Source of the DNA: Streptomyces cucumeris
Lineage (GTDB): Bacteria; Actinomycetota; Actinomycetes; Streptomycetales; Streptomycetaceae
NCBI RefSeq assembly: GCF_024295805.1
Contig: NZ_JANCLX010000015.1
Span: 27,850 to 91,849 of the forward strand
DNA: 64,000 nt
Direction of reading: 5' to 3'
Part shown: piece by piece, positions 33,439-42,094 of the stretch
Layout of the letters: each line of letters begins with the position of its first letter
How positions within the stretch are numbered: position 1 is the first letter of the stretch
The notes under the pieces: model-generated
Told to the model about the DNA's origin: nothing
Database searches by the model: none
What the model saw: the letters and a program-made list of their open reading frames with translations, nothing else
Program-made: the position numbers and the translations under genes

Positions 33439-35127
33439 GTGAGCAGCGAGGTCGGAGCAGAGGTCATCGAGGCCGCACGGTCCGGTGACCCGGCGGCGCA
33501 GGATCAGCTCGTCAGCGCGTATCTGCCGCTGGTCTACAACGTCGTCGGCCGCGCCCTGAAGGGGCACGCCGACGTCGACGACGTGGTGCAGGACACCATG
33601 ATCCGGGCCCTCGGCGGGCTCGGCGGGCTGCGCGACACCTCCGCCTGCCGCTCCTGGCTCGTGGCGATCGCGATGAACCAGGTACGCCGCCACTGGCGGG
33701 AGCGGCAGGACGCACCCGTCGGCGGTCTGGGGGAGGTGCACGAGATGCCCGGACCCGAGCCCGACTTCGCCGATCTGACGATCGTGCGGCTGGGTCTCGA
33801 AGGCCAGCGCAGGGAGGTCGCCGAGGCGACGCGCTGGCTCGACGACAGCGAGCAGGAGGTGCTGTCGCTGTGGTGGCTGGAGGCCGGGGGTGAACTGACC
33901 CGTGCCGAGGTGGCCGCCGCGCTCGACCTCTCACCGCAGCACACCGCCGTCCGCGTACAGCGCACCAAGGACCAGCTGGAGACCGCGCGGGTGGTGGTGC
34001 GCGCCCTGTCCACCACCCCGCGCTGCCGTGAGCTGTGGCAGCTCACCGGCATCTGGGACGGCCGCCCGTCCGCGCTGTGGCGGAAGCGAATATCCCGCCA
34101 CGCCCGCGGCTGCGCCGAGTGCTCCGGCCACTGGTCCGGACTGGTCCCGGCCGAGGGGCTGCTCGTCGGCCTCGGGCTGGTGCCGGTGGCGGGTGCGCTG
34201 GTGGGCTGGCGCGCGAGCGCGGCCGCCGCCGCGCACCACCCCATGGACCCGGCCGGAGCGGCCACCCCCGGCGACGCCTGGACGCATACGGCGGACACCA
34301 CGGTGCTCCCGACGGTGGACACCGGCGCGGCACATGCCCAGGGCGGTGCGCATGCCGCAGGCGGCGGGGCGCGCGGCGCCCGGCACCGGGCCCGCAAACC
34401 GTCGAGAGCGGCCCGCGCCACCGGGGTCGCCGCGCTCGCGCTGGCCGTCGGAGGCGCGGCGCTGCTCTTCGAACTCCCCAAGGACAAGGGCCACGACGAC
34501 GCCGGGGCCAGCCGGACCGCGCTGTCGGAGGAGGACACCCCCGCCACCGACGAGCCCACCCCCGACCGCACCACCACCCGGCCCGCCAGCCGCAAGGAGA
34601 GCCCGACCCGGCACCCGGTCAAGAAGAAGCCCCGCGCTTCCAAGCCCGCCGCGTCCCCCAGCACCAAGGCCCCGACCGCGAAGCCCACCCGCCAGGCCCC
34701 GACCACCGCGCCCCCGACCAAGGCCGACCCCCCTCCGAGCAACAGCAGCGCGTTCGCGCAGCAGGTCATGGAGCTGGTCAACATCGAGCGCGGCAAGGTC
34801 GGCTGCTCGCCGGTCCGGCTCAACGACAAGCTGAACTCCGCCGCCCAGGGCCACTCCGACGACATGGCCGCCCGCGGCTACTTCGACCACACCGCCCCCA
34901 ACGGCTCCGACCCCGGCGACCGCATCACCGCCGCCGGATACCCGTGGCGTACCTACGGCGAGAACATCGCCAAGGGCCAGCAGACCCCGGCCGCGGTCAT
35001 GGACTCCTGGATGAACAGTCCCGGCCACCGGCAGAACATCCTCAACTGCGACTTCACGGAGATGGGTATAGGCGTCAACCGCGGCGGCGGTGGGCCGACC
35101 TGGACCCAGGCGTTCGGCGACCGCTGA
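33439..35127 (+). CDS. ECF-type sigma factor fused to membrane segment and extracellular CAP/SCP domain
   Basis: A 562-residue fusion. Residues 8-90 are sigma region 2 (AARSGDPAAQDQLVSAYLPL, DDVVQDTMIRAL), 125-190 are region 4 (SEQEVLSLWW, TRAEVAAALDLSPQHTAVRV). Then a zinc-finger-like HARGCAEC (221-228), hydrophobic stretches (237-257 and 327-345), a Pro/Thr/Lys-rich linker, and a CAP/SCP domain (440-562; ELVNIERGKVGCSPVRLNDK, SDDMAARGYFDHT, GENIAKG, SWMNSPGHRQNIL). The layout implies a sigma factor tethered to the membrane by its own anti-sigma-like segment with an outside sensor. GTG start; promoters controlled are unknown. Confidence 0.88.
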   Translation: MSSEVGAEVIEAARSGDPAAQDQLVSAYLPLVYNVVGRALKGHADVDDVVQDTMIRALGGLGGLRDTSACRSWLVAIAMNQVRRHWRERQDAPVGGLGEVHEMPGPEPDFADLTIVRLGLEGQRREVAEATRWLDDSEQEVLSLWWLEAGGELTRAEVAAALDLSPQHTAVRVQRTKDQLETARVVVRALSTTPRCRELWQLTGIWDGRPSALWRKRISRHARGCAECSGHWSGLVPAEGLLVGLGLVPVAGALVGWRASAAAAAHHPMDPAGAATPGDAWTHTADTTVLPTVDTGAAHAQGGAHAAGGGARGARHRARKPSRAARATGVAALALAVGGAALLFELPKDKGHDDAGASRTALSEEDTPATDEPTPDRTTTRPASRKESPTRHPVKKKPRASKPAASPSTKAPTAKPTRQAPTTAPPTKADPPPSNSSAFAQQVMELVNIERGKVGCSPVRLNDKLNSAAQGHSDDMAARGYFDHTAPNGSDPGDRITAAGYPWRTYGENIAKGQQTPAAVMDSWMNSPGHRQNILNCDFTEMGIGVNRGGGGPTWTQAFGDR

Positions 35128-35129
35128 GG

Positions 35130-38100
35130 TCACTTCGTCCCGCGGCGCTTGCGCCGCGGGATCCGAGCCAGCAGTTTCTGCGCCTCGAACGGCCTGCCGG
35201 TGGCCGTGAGCACGGATGCGAGGGCCTCGGTGGTCAGCCGGGTGCGCGGATGGCCGGAGCCCAGCAGCCGTGTGGAGCGGCTCCGGGTGTCCCGCAGCAC
35301 GCTCTCGGCCGCGCGGTACTCGCCCAGTTCACGCAGGACGATGCCGAGGTTGTGGCTCACGGGCAGGACGTCGGGATGGTCCTCGCCCAGGACGCGGACG
35401 AGGCCGGTGAGCGCGTCCTCCAGAAGACCGCGCGCCCGGGTGTGCTCACCGACGCCCTTCAGCGTGACGCCGAGTCCGACGGCGGTCCGCAGGGTGTCGG
35501 GGTGGGCTTCGCCGAGGATGCGGCGACGGCGGTCGAGGACGTCCTGCTGGACCCGGAGCGCCTCCTCGTTCTCCCCGAGCGTGTGCAGCGCACTGCCCAG
35601 CGTGGCCGCGGCGCGCAGGGTGTCCGGGTGGTCCTCACCCAGGACCCGGAGTCCCCTGAGCACGGCGGCATCCGCGTGGTCGCGCATGTCGTGGAGTCTC
35701 CCCAGGGGGTGGAGGAGGATGGCGTAGGCGAGGTCCGCCCGGATGGTGTCGGGGTGGTCGCCACCCAGGACACGGTGAAGGCGGTGCAACGTGTCCGCCT
35801 GGGTCCGTTCGGCCTCTTCGTACTGACCGAGGCCGTGCAGCGCCACGCTCAGCCGGCCGGAGAGCCGGAGGGTGTCCCGGTGGTCCGCCCCCAATACCCT
35901 GAGACTCCAGGCCAGTTCCTCCTCGGCGACGTCCCGGGCACGGCTGTACTCCCCGAGGGCGTACAGCGACTCGGCCAGGAGCGAGGCACAGCGCAGGGTG
36001 GCCGGGTCGTCCCGCCCGAACGCCTCGGCCCACGCGGTGTGGACGCCTGACACCAAGGCCGCCGCGTCCCGGTGGGCACCGCTCTCCAGCAGGTACCGGA
36101 CCGACCCCAGCATCATCCGCCGGCCTTCGGGCTGCTTGGCGATCAGCAGCCCGGACGCGATCAGATGGCCGGTCAGGGTCTTCCAGGAGCCCCAGCGGGC
36201 CGGGACACGCGGCTCGTCCGGACAGACCGCGGTCAACAGGGTCTCCGGCTCCGGTGTTCCGGGTACGGCGCCCCCTTCGTGCACGCGCAGCGGCACGATG
36301 GAACGGGCGAGCGGGTCGACCTGGAAGCTTCCGTGGTCCAGGCGGACGAGTCCGAGGCGCGCCAGGGTCCGCAGGGACTCGTGTGACCACGGGCGTCCTT
36401 CCGGAGGGTCGGCCCAGGTCTCGGGAATCGGCTGGGGGCCGAGCCGGGCGAACGCCGTGAGCAGGCCCACCGCCTCGGGTTCCGCGTCCTCCAGGCGGTC
36501 GAGGGCGAGGTCCACCAGGAAGCTCCTGGCGACGTCGGAGTCGTCCTCGTCGCGCAGTTGGAGAGCGCTGAGGTAGTCGTCCGGGTCCACCCCTATGGAG
36601 AGATGGCCGACGGCCTGTTCGAGCACGGCCGGAAGACCCCCCGTCGCCGCGGCCAGCGCCCCCGCCTGCTCGGTGGTCAGACCGGGCTGCCGGCGGTGCA
36701 GATAGGCCAGGGACTCCGCGCGCGACAGCGCACCCACCTCGATGACCGGGGCGGCCTCCCGCCACGCGGGGTCGCGGGATGTCACCAGGACGTGGCCGGG
36801 CCCCTCGGGCAGCCACTCGCGGACCGTCTCCGGACCCGCGGCGCCATCGAGGATGATCAGCCAGCGGTCGGAGGTGCGGAGCGCTTCCAGCCCGAGGCGC
36901 GCGTTCTCCACGATGTCCTCGCCGAACCCCCGGGGGCGCAGCCGTCCGGCCAACTCGGCATAGGAGAGCACCACATCGGGGGGATGCCCGGCCGGGATCC
37001 ACCACACCAGGTCATAGCGGCGGAGGTGGCGGTAGACGTACTCCAGGGCGATCTGCGACGTGCCCGTGCCCTCGGCGCCGACGAGCGCCCTGACAGCGGG
37101 GCGGTCACCGGAGAACAGCCCGTCACGGATGCTGCGGAAGGTGCCTTCGCGGCCGACGAACGCCTCGTTGCGGGACGGCACCGACCACAGTCGCGGGCCG
37201 CCGTCGGAGGGTCCGGGGGCCTCACGCCTGCCACGCCGCGTGGCCTCCTCGACCGCGCCGAGCAGCACATCACTGGCCCGCGACTCCCTCAGCCCGTACA
37301 GCTCCGCGGTGTTGAGCACCCGCAGGGTCCGGGGCACCTCCTCGTCCGGGTAGGGAGCGACCACCAGCGGCAGCACCCGCAGGGACGGCACGAGGACGGG
37401 AAGCCACTCGGTCAGGGAGTGTTCGGGGGAGCGGAAGTAGTGGGGGGAGAACAGGGCCACCATGACCGTGGCGTCGCGAAGGAACGCGGCGATCCGCTGC
37501 GGGAAGCTCTCGCCCGCCGCCATGTGCCAGGTGTCCAGCAGCACGTCGTATCCGGCGACCTGGAGGTGGGCGGCCACCCACTCGGCCCAGGCGCGGTCCG
37601 CGGCCGCGTAGCTGATGAACACCCGCTCCCGTTCCCGCTCCTCGCCTCCCACCCCGTGTCCGAGCCGCTCCACCGCCTCCGGGGACGGCGTGGCGAACGC
37701 CTCGCCCGACGCCTCCGCCGTCGCCGCGGCCCCGGCGACTCCCGTGAGCACGCCGGTGAAGGCGCGCGGGCTTCCGTAGCGCGTCTCCAGCCGGGCGGAG
37801 ACCTGTTCGCGGACCAGCGCCCGCACCTCCCGTACGTCCCGGTCGCGCTGGGCGTAGCGGAGCGCGTCCGCGATCTCCGGGGAGAACGCGAAGTGCAGCG
37901 CCCCCGTGCCGGAGCGCCGGAGGAGTCCACCGAGCAGCACTTCGGCCAGGTCGCCGCGGGACGACCCCGGCAGCAGGGACCGTTGCACCAGCCGTGCCAC
38001 CGGCACCGTGACCGTCGTGAGGGCGGAGAGGAATCCGGCCAGTCGCCAGGACGCCGGGGAGGAGGAGTGGCGGAACCGCTCGATCGCCTCCGCGGGGGAC

Positions 38101-39200
38101 AACGGCGCCGTCGGGTCCGGGGGCCGCGCCGGGCGCACCGGCTGGGGGAGCGGCAGCGCGGCCGTGGAGATCCACCGTCCGCTGCCCGCGGTCAGCTCGG
38201 CCCAGGCGCGCAGCGGTTCGGGCTCCAGTTCCAGCACCGGGACGGCGAACGGGGGATGGGCCCCCGGGGCGTGGTGCAGACCCGGGAACACCGCGTTCCA
38301 CCGGCTGTTGGGCATCCCCGGCTCGGGGAGGTGCAGCAGGGCCGGCCGCGGCACGACGGCGCCCCGGCGCCAGAGCGCGGCGGGGAGGAGATGGGCCACG
38401 GCGACCTGGGCGCGCCGGGACCACTCCAGCAGCAGACGGCTCGCCGCCCCGGTGCGCCAGACGGCCCCGACCATGTCGCTGAGCACGAGCACGAGTTGGC
38501 GTCCTCCCGGGGCGGCCACCTCGCGGGGGTGGCGCGGGCCGGGGGTGGCGGAGGGGGAGAGACGCAGTTCGACGGCGGATCCGTCGTCGTGGGGAGTCAG
38601 ATGCCAGCGGCGGATGTCGCGGAACGCGCCGAGCCGGGTCAGGCCCTCCTGGATCTCGCGGACCTCGTCGTGCCACAGGGCCATCGACGGGCTGGTGTCC
38701 ACGACCAGGGCGAGGCTCAGCCAGCGGGCCGGTTCGGGCCGCACCACCGGCACCAGGATGTTCTCGTCGGCCAGCCGGGTGACCGTGGCCTCCTCGTCCA
38801 GTTCGAAGGCGGTGTCGGAGGGGACCTTGCGGGTCAGGGCCTTGAGCGACCGGGTCAGCGCAAGGGCCTGCGGCAGGGCGGCCTCGGCGGGTACCGGGAC
38901 GGGCGGGCCCGTCTCCGCGCCCGTCCGGTCCCGGGCGGGCCGCCCGTAGGCGCGCAGGCCCGGTCGCTTCCTACGGACCGTGTCCCCGGAGGACCCGGCC
39001 ACCGGATCCGCCCGGAGCCCCTCGGCCACCGGCTGTCCGTCGTCCGCCGCGCCGGGGGCGACCGGGACGGTCTCACCCGGTTCCGGGTCGGTCCCGGACG
39101 GCAGCACCTCGCGGGCCAGCCACAGGATGTCCGCCAGCTCGTCGGGGCCCGGGTCGGCCACCCCGCCTTCCCGGAGCAGCTCGACGAGGTGGGAGATCAT
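35130..39200 (-). CDS. vWA (SAV_2336-like)-TIR-NB-ARC-TPR protein of a MoxR/VMAP conflict system
   Basis: A 1356-residue protein. Residues 1-515 are a SAV_2336-like region whose core (160-345) is a vWA-type domain with MIDAS DTSPS (168-172). A TIR domain follows (526-655; RVFISYAAADRAWAEWVAAH, DTWHMAAGESFPQRI, LTEW). Next an NB-ARC-like NTPase (about 680-870) and TPRs (about 1063-1340; repeats of RVLGxDHPDTLR). The P-loop reads GAEGTGTS (708-715) instead of GxxGxGKS/T, so the catalytic Lys is lost; LIILDG stands in for Walker B. The start overlaps the MoxR stop (ATGA). By analogy it is the sensor/effector arm of an NTP-dependent defence system. Confidence 0.88.
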   Translation of the reverse strand: MISHLVELLREGGVADPGPDELADILWLAREVLPSGTDPEPGETVPVAPGAADDGQPVAEGLRADPVAGSSGDTVRRKRPGLRAYGRPARDRTGAETGPPVPVPAEAALPQALALTRSLKALTRKVPSDTAFELDEEATVTRLADENILVPVVRPEPARWLSLALVVDTSPSMALWHDEVREIQEGLTRLGAFRDIRRWHLTPHDDGSAVELRLSPSATPGPRHPREVAAPGGRQLVLVLSDMVGAVWRTGAASRLLLEWSRRAQVAVAHLLPAALWRRGAVVPRPALLHLPEPGMPNSRWNAVFPGLHHAPGAHPPFAVPVLELEPEPLRAWAELTAGSGRWISTAALPLPQPVRPARPPDPTAPLSPAEAIERFRHSSSPASWRLAGFLSALTTVTVPVARLVQRSLLPGSSRGDLAEVLLGGLLRRSGTGALHFAFSPEIADALRYAQRDRDVREVRALVREQVSARLETRYGSPRAFTGVLTGVAGAAATAEASGEAFATPSPEAVERLGHGVGGEERERERVFISYAAADRAWAEWVAAHLQVAGYDVLLDTWHMAAGESFPQRIAAFLRDATVMVALFSPHYFRSPEHSLTEWLPVLVPSLRVLPLVVAPYPDEEVPRTLRVLNTAELYGLRESRASDVLLGAVEEATRRGRREAPGPSDGGPRLWSVPSRNEAFVGREGTFRSIRDGLFSGDRPAVRALVGAEGTGTSQIALEYVYRHLRRYDLVWWIPAGHPPDVVLSYAELAGRLRPRGFGEDIVENARLGLEALRTSDRWLIILDGAAGPETVREWLPEGPGHVLVTSRDPAWREAAPVIEVGALSRAESLAYLHRRQPGLTTEQAGALAAATGGLPAVLEQAVGHLSIGVDPDDYLSALQLRDEDDSDVARSFLVDLALDRLEDAEPEAVGLLTAFARLGPQPIPETWADPPEGRPWSHESLRTLARLGLVRLDHGSFQVDPLARSIVPLRVHEGGAVPGTPEPETLLTAVCPDEPRVPARWGSWKTLTGHLIASGLLIAKQPEGRRMMLGSVRYLLESGAHRDAAALVSGVHTAWAEAFGRDDPATLRCASLLAESLYALGEYSRARDVAEEELAWSLRVLGADHRDTLRLSGRLSVALHGLGQYEEAERTQADTLHRLHRVLGGDHPDTIRADLAYAILLHPLGRLHDMRDHADAAVLRGLRVLGEDHPDTLRAAATLGSALHTLGENEEALRVQQDVLDRRRRILGEAHPDTLRTAVGLGVTLKGVGEHTRARGLLEDALTGLVRVLGEDHPDVLPVSHNLGIVLRELGEYRAAESVLRDTRSRSTRLLGSGHPRTRLTTEALASVLTATGRPFEAQKLLARIPRRKRRGTK
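35138..35161. terminator. Hairpin inside the 3' end of the vWA-TIR gene, terminator for the sigma-CAP gene
   Basis: TCCCGCGGCGC and GCGCCGCGGGA form a perfect 11-bp stem with a TT loop, starting 11 bases after the sigma-CAP stop. It lies within codons for the basic tail (RRKRRG) of the convergent gene, whose stop is only 2 bases from the sigma-CAP stop. Confidence 0.7.
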
Positions 39201-40249
39201 GTGGCGTCGGGTCCGCTCAGGGTGTGCATGGTGGCGTCGGTGAGACGGCCCAGTTCCTCCGGAGCGGTCCAGGCCCCGGCCAGCCGTAGCTGGATGGCGT
39301 TGAGGAGCTGGTCGGTCGCCAGGGAGCCGGTGGCCCGGCGCCTGAGGAAGGCGGAGATGACACCGTCCTCGCCGTCGGCGGCCTCGGCCGCCTCCCGGCC
39401 GATGCGCTGTTCGATGATGGACAGCAGCTTCTCCCGGCTGGGGTCGGCGATGGTGAGCCGGATACAGCGGCGCAGGAAGGCGGGCGGGAACTCGCGTTCG
39501 CCGTTGCTGGTCAGAACGACGATCGGGAAGGCGCGGCAGGCGACCCGGCCCCGGGTGATCCGGGCCCGGCCGTTCTCGTCGTCGGTGCCGACGGTGATCG
39601 TGGGGCTGTGCTCGGCGAGCCGGGCCAGCTCGGGGATGTCGAACCGGCCCTCGTCCAGGACGGTGAGCAGATCGCCGGGGAGGTCGAGATCGCCCTTGTC
39701 GATCTCGTCGATCAGCAGCACCCGGGGCCGTCCGGTGGGGATGAACGCCGTACCGAGCGGGCCGAGCTGGAGGTACTTCCCGATGACGTCGGTCCCCGGG
39801 GCCTCCTCCGGGGCGGCGACGGAGCCACCGGTCCCCGGCTCCTCCAGCCGCCGCAGATTGGCGTCCTCCAGCCGCCGGATCGCGTCGTACCGGTACAGCC
39901 CGTCGCGGAGGGTGGTCCTGCTGGTGACGGACCACCGCAGCACCGGACCGAGCCCCAGGTCCTCGGCGATGCTGTACGCCAATGTCGACTTGCCGACCCC
40001 CGGGACCCCGGTGACGAGCAGTGGACGGCGCAGATAGAGCGCCGAGTTGACGAGTTCGGTCTCGTGCTCGTCGGCGATGTAACCGACGCCGCGCACCCGG
40101 TCGGCCCGGTAGCGGTCCAGATCGAGCGACGGCACCGCGTACCCCTCGTCGATCTCGCCGTCGTAGTGGCGCCAGGGCGGCTGGTGGGCGGCGAGCCGGG
40201 CCAGCCGGTCGGTGGACCGGTCGCCCTTGTAGATCCACCAGTCCTTCAT
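39197..40249 (-). CDS. MoxR-type AAA+ ATPase of the conflict system
   Basis: A 350-residue AAA+ protein: Walker A GVPGVGKS, Walker B VLLIDEIDKG, sensor-1 VVLTSNGE, arginine finger FLRRCIRL. It is of the MoxR group, which works with vWA-domain partners as a chaperone or remodelling switch. The pairing with the vWA protein encoded directly downstream (ATGA overlap) and a VMAP protein upstream is the ternary arrangement of bacterial NTP-dependent conflict systems. ATG 40249 is chosen for the GGAGG just upstream and because MKDWWIYKGD matches the family start. Confidence 0.92.
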   Translation of the reverse strand: MKDWWIYKGDRSTDRLARLAAHQPPWRHYDGEIDEGYAVPSLDLDRYRADRVRGVGYIADEHETELVNSALYLRRPLLVTGVPGVGKSTLAYSIAEDLGLGPVLRWSVTSRTTLRDGLYRYDAIRRLEDANLRRLEEPGTGGSVAAPEEAPGTDVIGKYLQLGPLGTAFIPTGRPRVLLIDEIDKGDLDLPGDLLTVLDEGRFDIPELARLAEHSPTITVGTDDENGRARITRGRVACRAFPIVVLTSNGEREFPPAFLRRCIRLTIADPSREKLLSIIEQRIGREAAEAADGEDGVISAFLRRRATGSLATDQLLNAIQLRLAGAWTAPEELGRLTDATMHTLSGPDAT

Positions 40250-40296
40250 CGAAGCCTCCGCTCCGGCTCCCCTCGGGCGGGGCGGCCAGATCCTCG

Positions 40297-42009
40297 TCAC
40301 GCGGTCAGATGGGTGTCGGTCAGCGCCTGGGTGTCCAGGGCGTGGTCGGGGTCGTCCCACAGCAGGGCGATGTCCGAGCGGATGGCCGGATCCCCCTTCA
40401 GTCGTGCCTTCTTGACCAGGCGGGGCAGCTCGGTGACGTCGCCGACCGGCAGCACCTCGCGCAGTGCAACCGGCGGGGTGCTCCCGGCGGGTCCGTTCCG
40501 CAGCCACAGGATCACCGGTACGCCCGCCTCCAGCGCCGCCCGCCTGCCCGGTCCGGCCGGGGTCGCGGACATCGCCACACAGACCGGGTGGTGTTCCTCG
40601 CACCACTCGTACATCAGGTCCTCGGCGCGGGCCAGGTCCTCGCCGTCCAGCCACACCAGGGCGTTGTGGTGGTCACCGCCCTCCTGGGTCAGCCAGTTCC
40701 AGCGGTCCGACCACAGCGCCGCGACATCGCCGTGGCCCCGGGCGTCCGGACAGCGCAGCACCACCTCGTACCGCTTGCCCAGGCAGAGCTCCTGGGCGCC
40801 GGGCCGCAGCCGCCACTGGTCGAAGGCGGCGTCCAGCAGGGCGTCGGGGACGGCGAATTCGATGCGGTGCAGCCGTGGGGCCGCCCGCCGCGGTCCGCGC
40901 CGCTCCGGGGCGGGCAGCCGGCGCAGACAGTCCTCCAGCAGCAGCCGGGTGTCCTCGAGGGTCACCCGGCGCGGCCCGGAGGTCCCGTCCGCGGGCTCCA
41001 GCCGCCGCCAGCCCCCGGTGCGCAGCCAGACCTCCGCGTAGAAGAGACCGGCGTCCTGCGGGTCCTGGTCGAGCCGTACCGTCAGGACGGCCGTCGCCCG
41101 GACCGGTTCCGGCGGTGCGGGCAGCGGGGGCAGGCCGTGACCGGCCACCACCCGGCCCGTCCAGCAGGTCAGGTCCGCGGCCAGTTTGCGGTCCGCGGGG
41201 TCCTCGGCCGCCGCGAGCCCGGCCGCCAGCGCATGGACGAAGGCCACGGTCTTGGGCACCGAGCCCGGCCGGTGGTGGAACTCCCCGAGCGCCCGCGCCA
41301 GTCCGAACAGGTCAGGTCCGCCGTCGGGTGACGGGGCCGCGGCGGCCTCCGGGCTGCCCGGCGGGCCGAACGCCCACCGGTACGCCTCCTCGTGCCCGGG
41401 GCAGCGCGATACCGGCAGCTCACCCAGGATCCCTTCGAGCTCCAGCCACGCCTGACGGCCCAGGGCGCCGACGAGATCGTCGGCCGGGGCGCGCGGGGGC
41501 AGCGGGGGCGGGGGACCGACGGGCGGCGGGTGCTCCCACGGGGCGCCGTGCAGATAGCGCAGCAGCCTCTCGCAGCCCGCCGGGTCGATCGTGTCGATGG
41601 CGTAGCGGGTCACCGCCCGCCCGGTCAGGAACTCCGGGAAGTCCTCCGTGCTGTCCCCGGACAGCACGATGAGCAGCACCCGCTCGTACCAGGTCCGGGG
41701 GTTGTCCTCGACGTAGCTCCGCAGATAACCGGCTTCGATCGGCACACCGGTGCCGTCCCGGGCGGGCCGTGCCTCCTCGACGAACCGCCGGTAGGCGGCG
41801 GAGGCGATCACCACCACGAACTGCGCGTCCCGGGACTCCTCGTGTCGCCAGCGGCCCCAGTCCCGCGGGCTCTCGGCGGCCGGGCCGTCCCAGCGTGCCT
41901 CGACCCCCGAGGCCCGGAGCACCCGGCACAACTCCCGCACCCGGTCGCGGTGGTGCTGCCCATCGGTCTCCTCGCAGGCGTAGGAGACGAACACCCTGGG
42001 GCGCGCCAC
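40297..42009 (-). CDS. SEFIR-VMAP protein (vWA-MoxR-associated protein)
   Basis: A 570-residue protein with an N-terminal SEFIR domain (about 1-165; RVFVSYACEETDGQHHRDRV, ... VVVIASAAYRRFVEE, ... GVPIEAGYLRSYVED) of the TIR superfamily, a helical middle (about 185-300) resembling a death-like/effector-associated module, and a C-terminal VMAP-C region (about 385-560; LHRIEFAVPDALLDAAFDQW, LWSDRWNWL, RAALEAGVPVILWLRNG). VMAP is the third member of MoxR-vWA systems and is thought to couple the switch to effectors. GTG 42009 behind GGAGGAG is chosen; the frame extends 51 codons further without a good site. Confidence 0.82.
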   Translation of the reverse strand: MARPRVFVSYACEETDGQHHRDRVRELCRVLRASGVEARWDGPAAESPRDWGRWRHEESRDAQFVVVIASAAYRRFVEEARPARDGTGVPIEAGYLRSYVEDNPRTWYERVLLIVLSGDSTEDFPEFLTGRAVTRYAIDTIDPAGCERLLRYLHGAPWEHPPPVGPPPPLPPRAPADDLVGALGRQAWLELEGILGELPVSRCPGHEEAYRWAFGPPGSPEAAAAPSPDGGPDLFGLARALGEFHHRPGSVPKTVAFVHALAAGLAAAEDPADRKLAADLTCWTGRVVAGHGLPPLPAPPEPVRATAVLTVRLDQDPQDAGLFYAEVWLRTGGWRRLEPADGTSGPRRVTLEDTRLLLEDCLRRLPAPERRGPRRAAPRLHRIEFAVPDALLDAAFDQWRLRPGAQELCLGKRYEVVLRCPDARGHGDVAALWSDRWNWLTQEGGDHHNALVWLDGEDLARAEDLMYEWCEEHHPVCVAMSATPAGPGRRAALEAGVPVILWLRNGPAGSTPPVALREVLPVGDVTELPRLVKKARLKGDPAIRSDIALLWDDPDHALDTQALTDTHLTA

Positions 42010-42094
42010 CGGCTCCTCCGGCCGCGCCCCGCCCCCCGTTCCCGCCAACGCCGCACCGTCCTTTCCCGCTCCCAGCGTAATGACAGAACTGACG

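Noticed and set aside
35149..40037. Very long plus-strand frames opposite the vWA-TIR gene
   Set aside because: Arg/Gly/Pro-rich mirror translation of the minus-strand gene; no start site with good ribosome binding and no motif.
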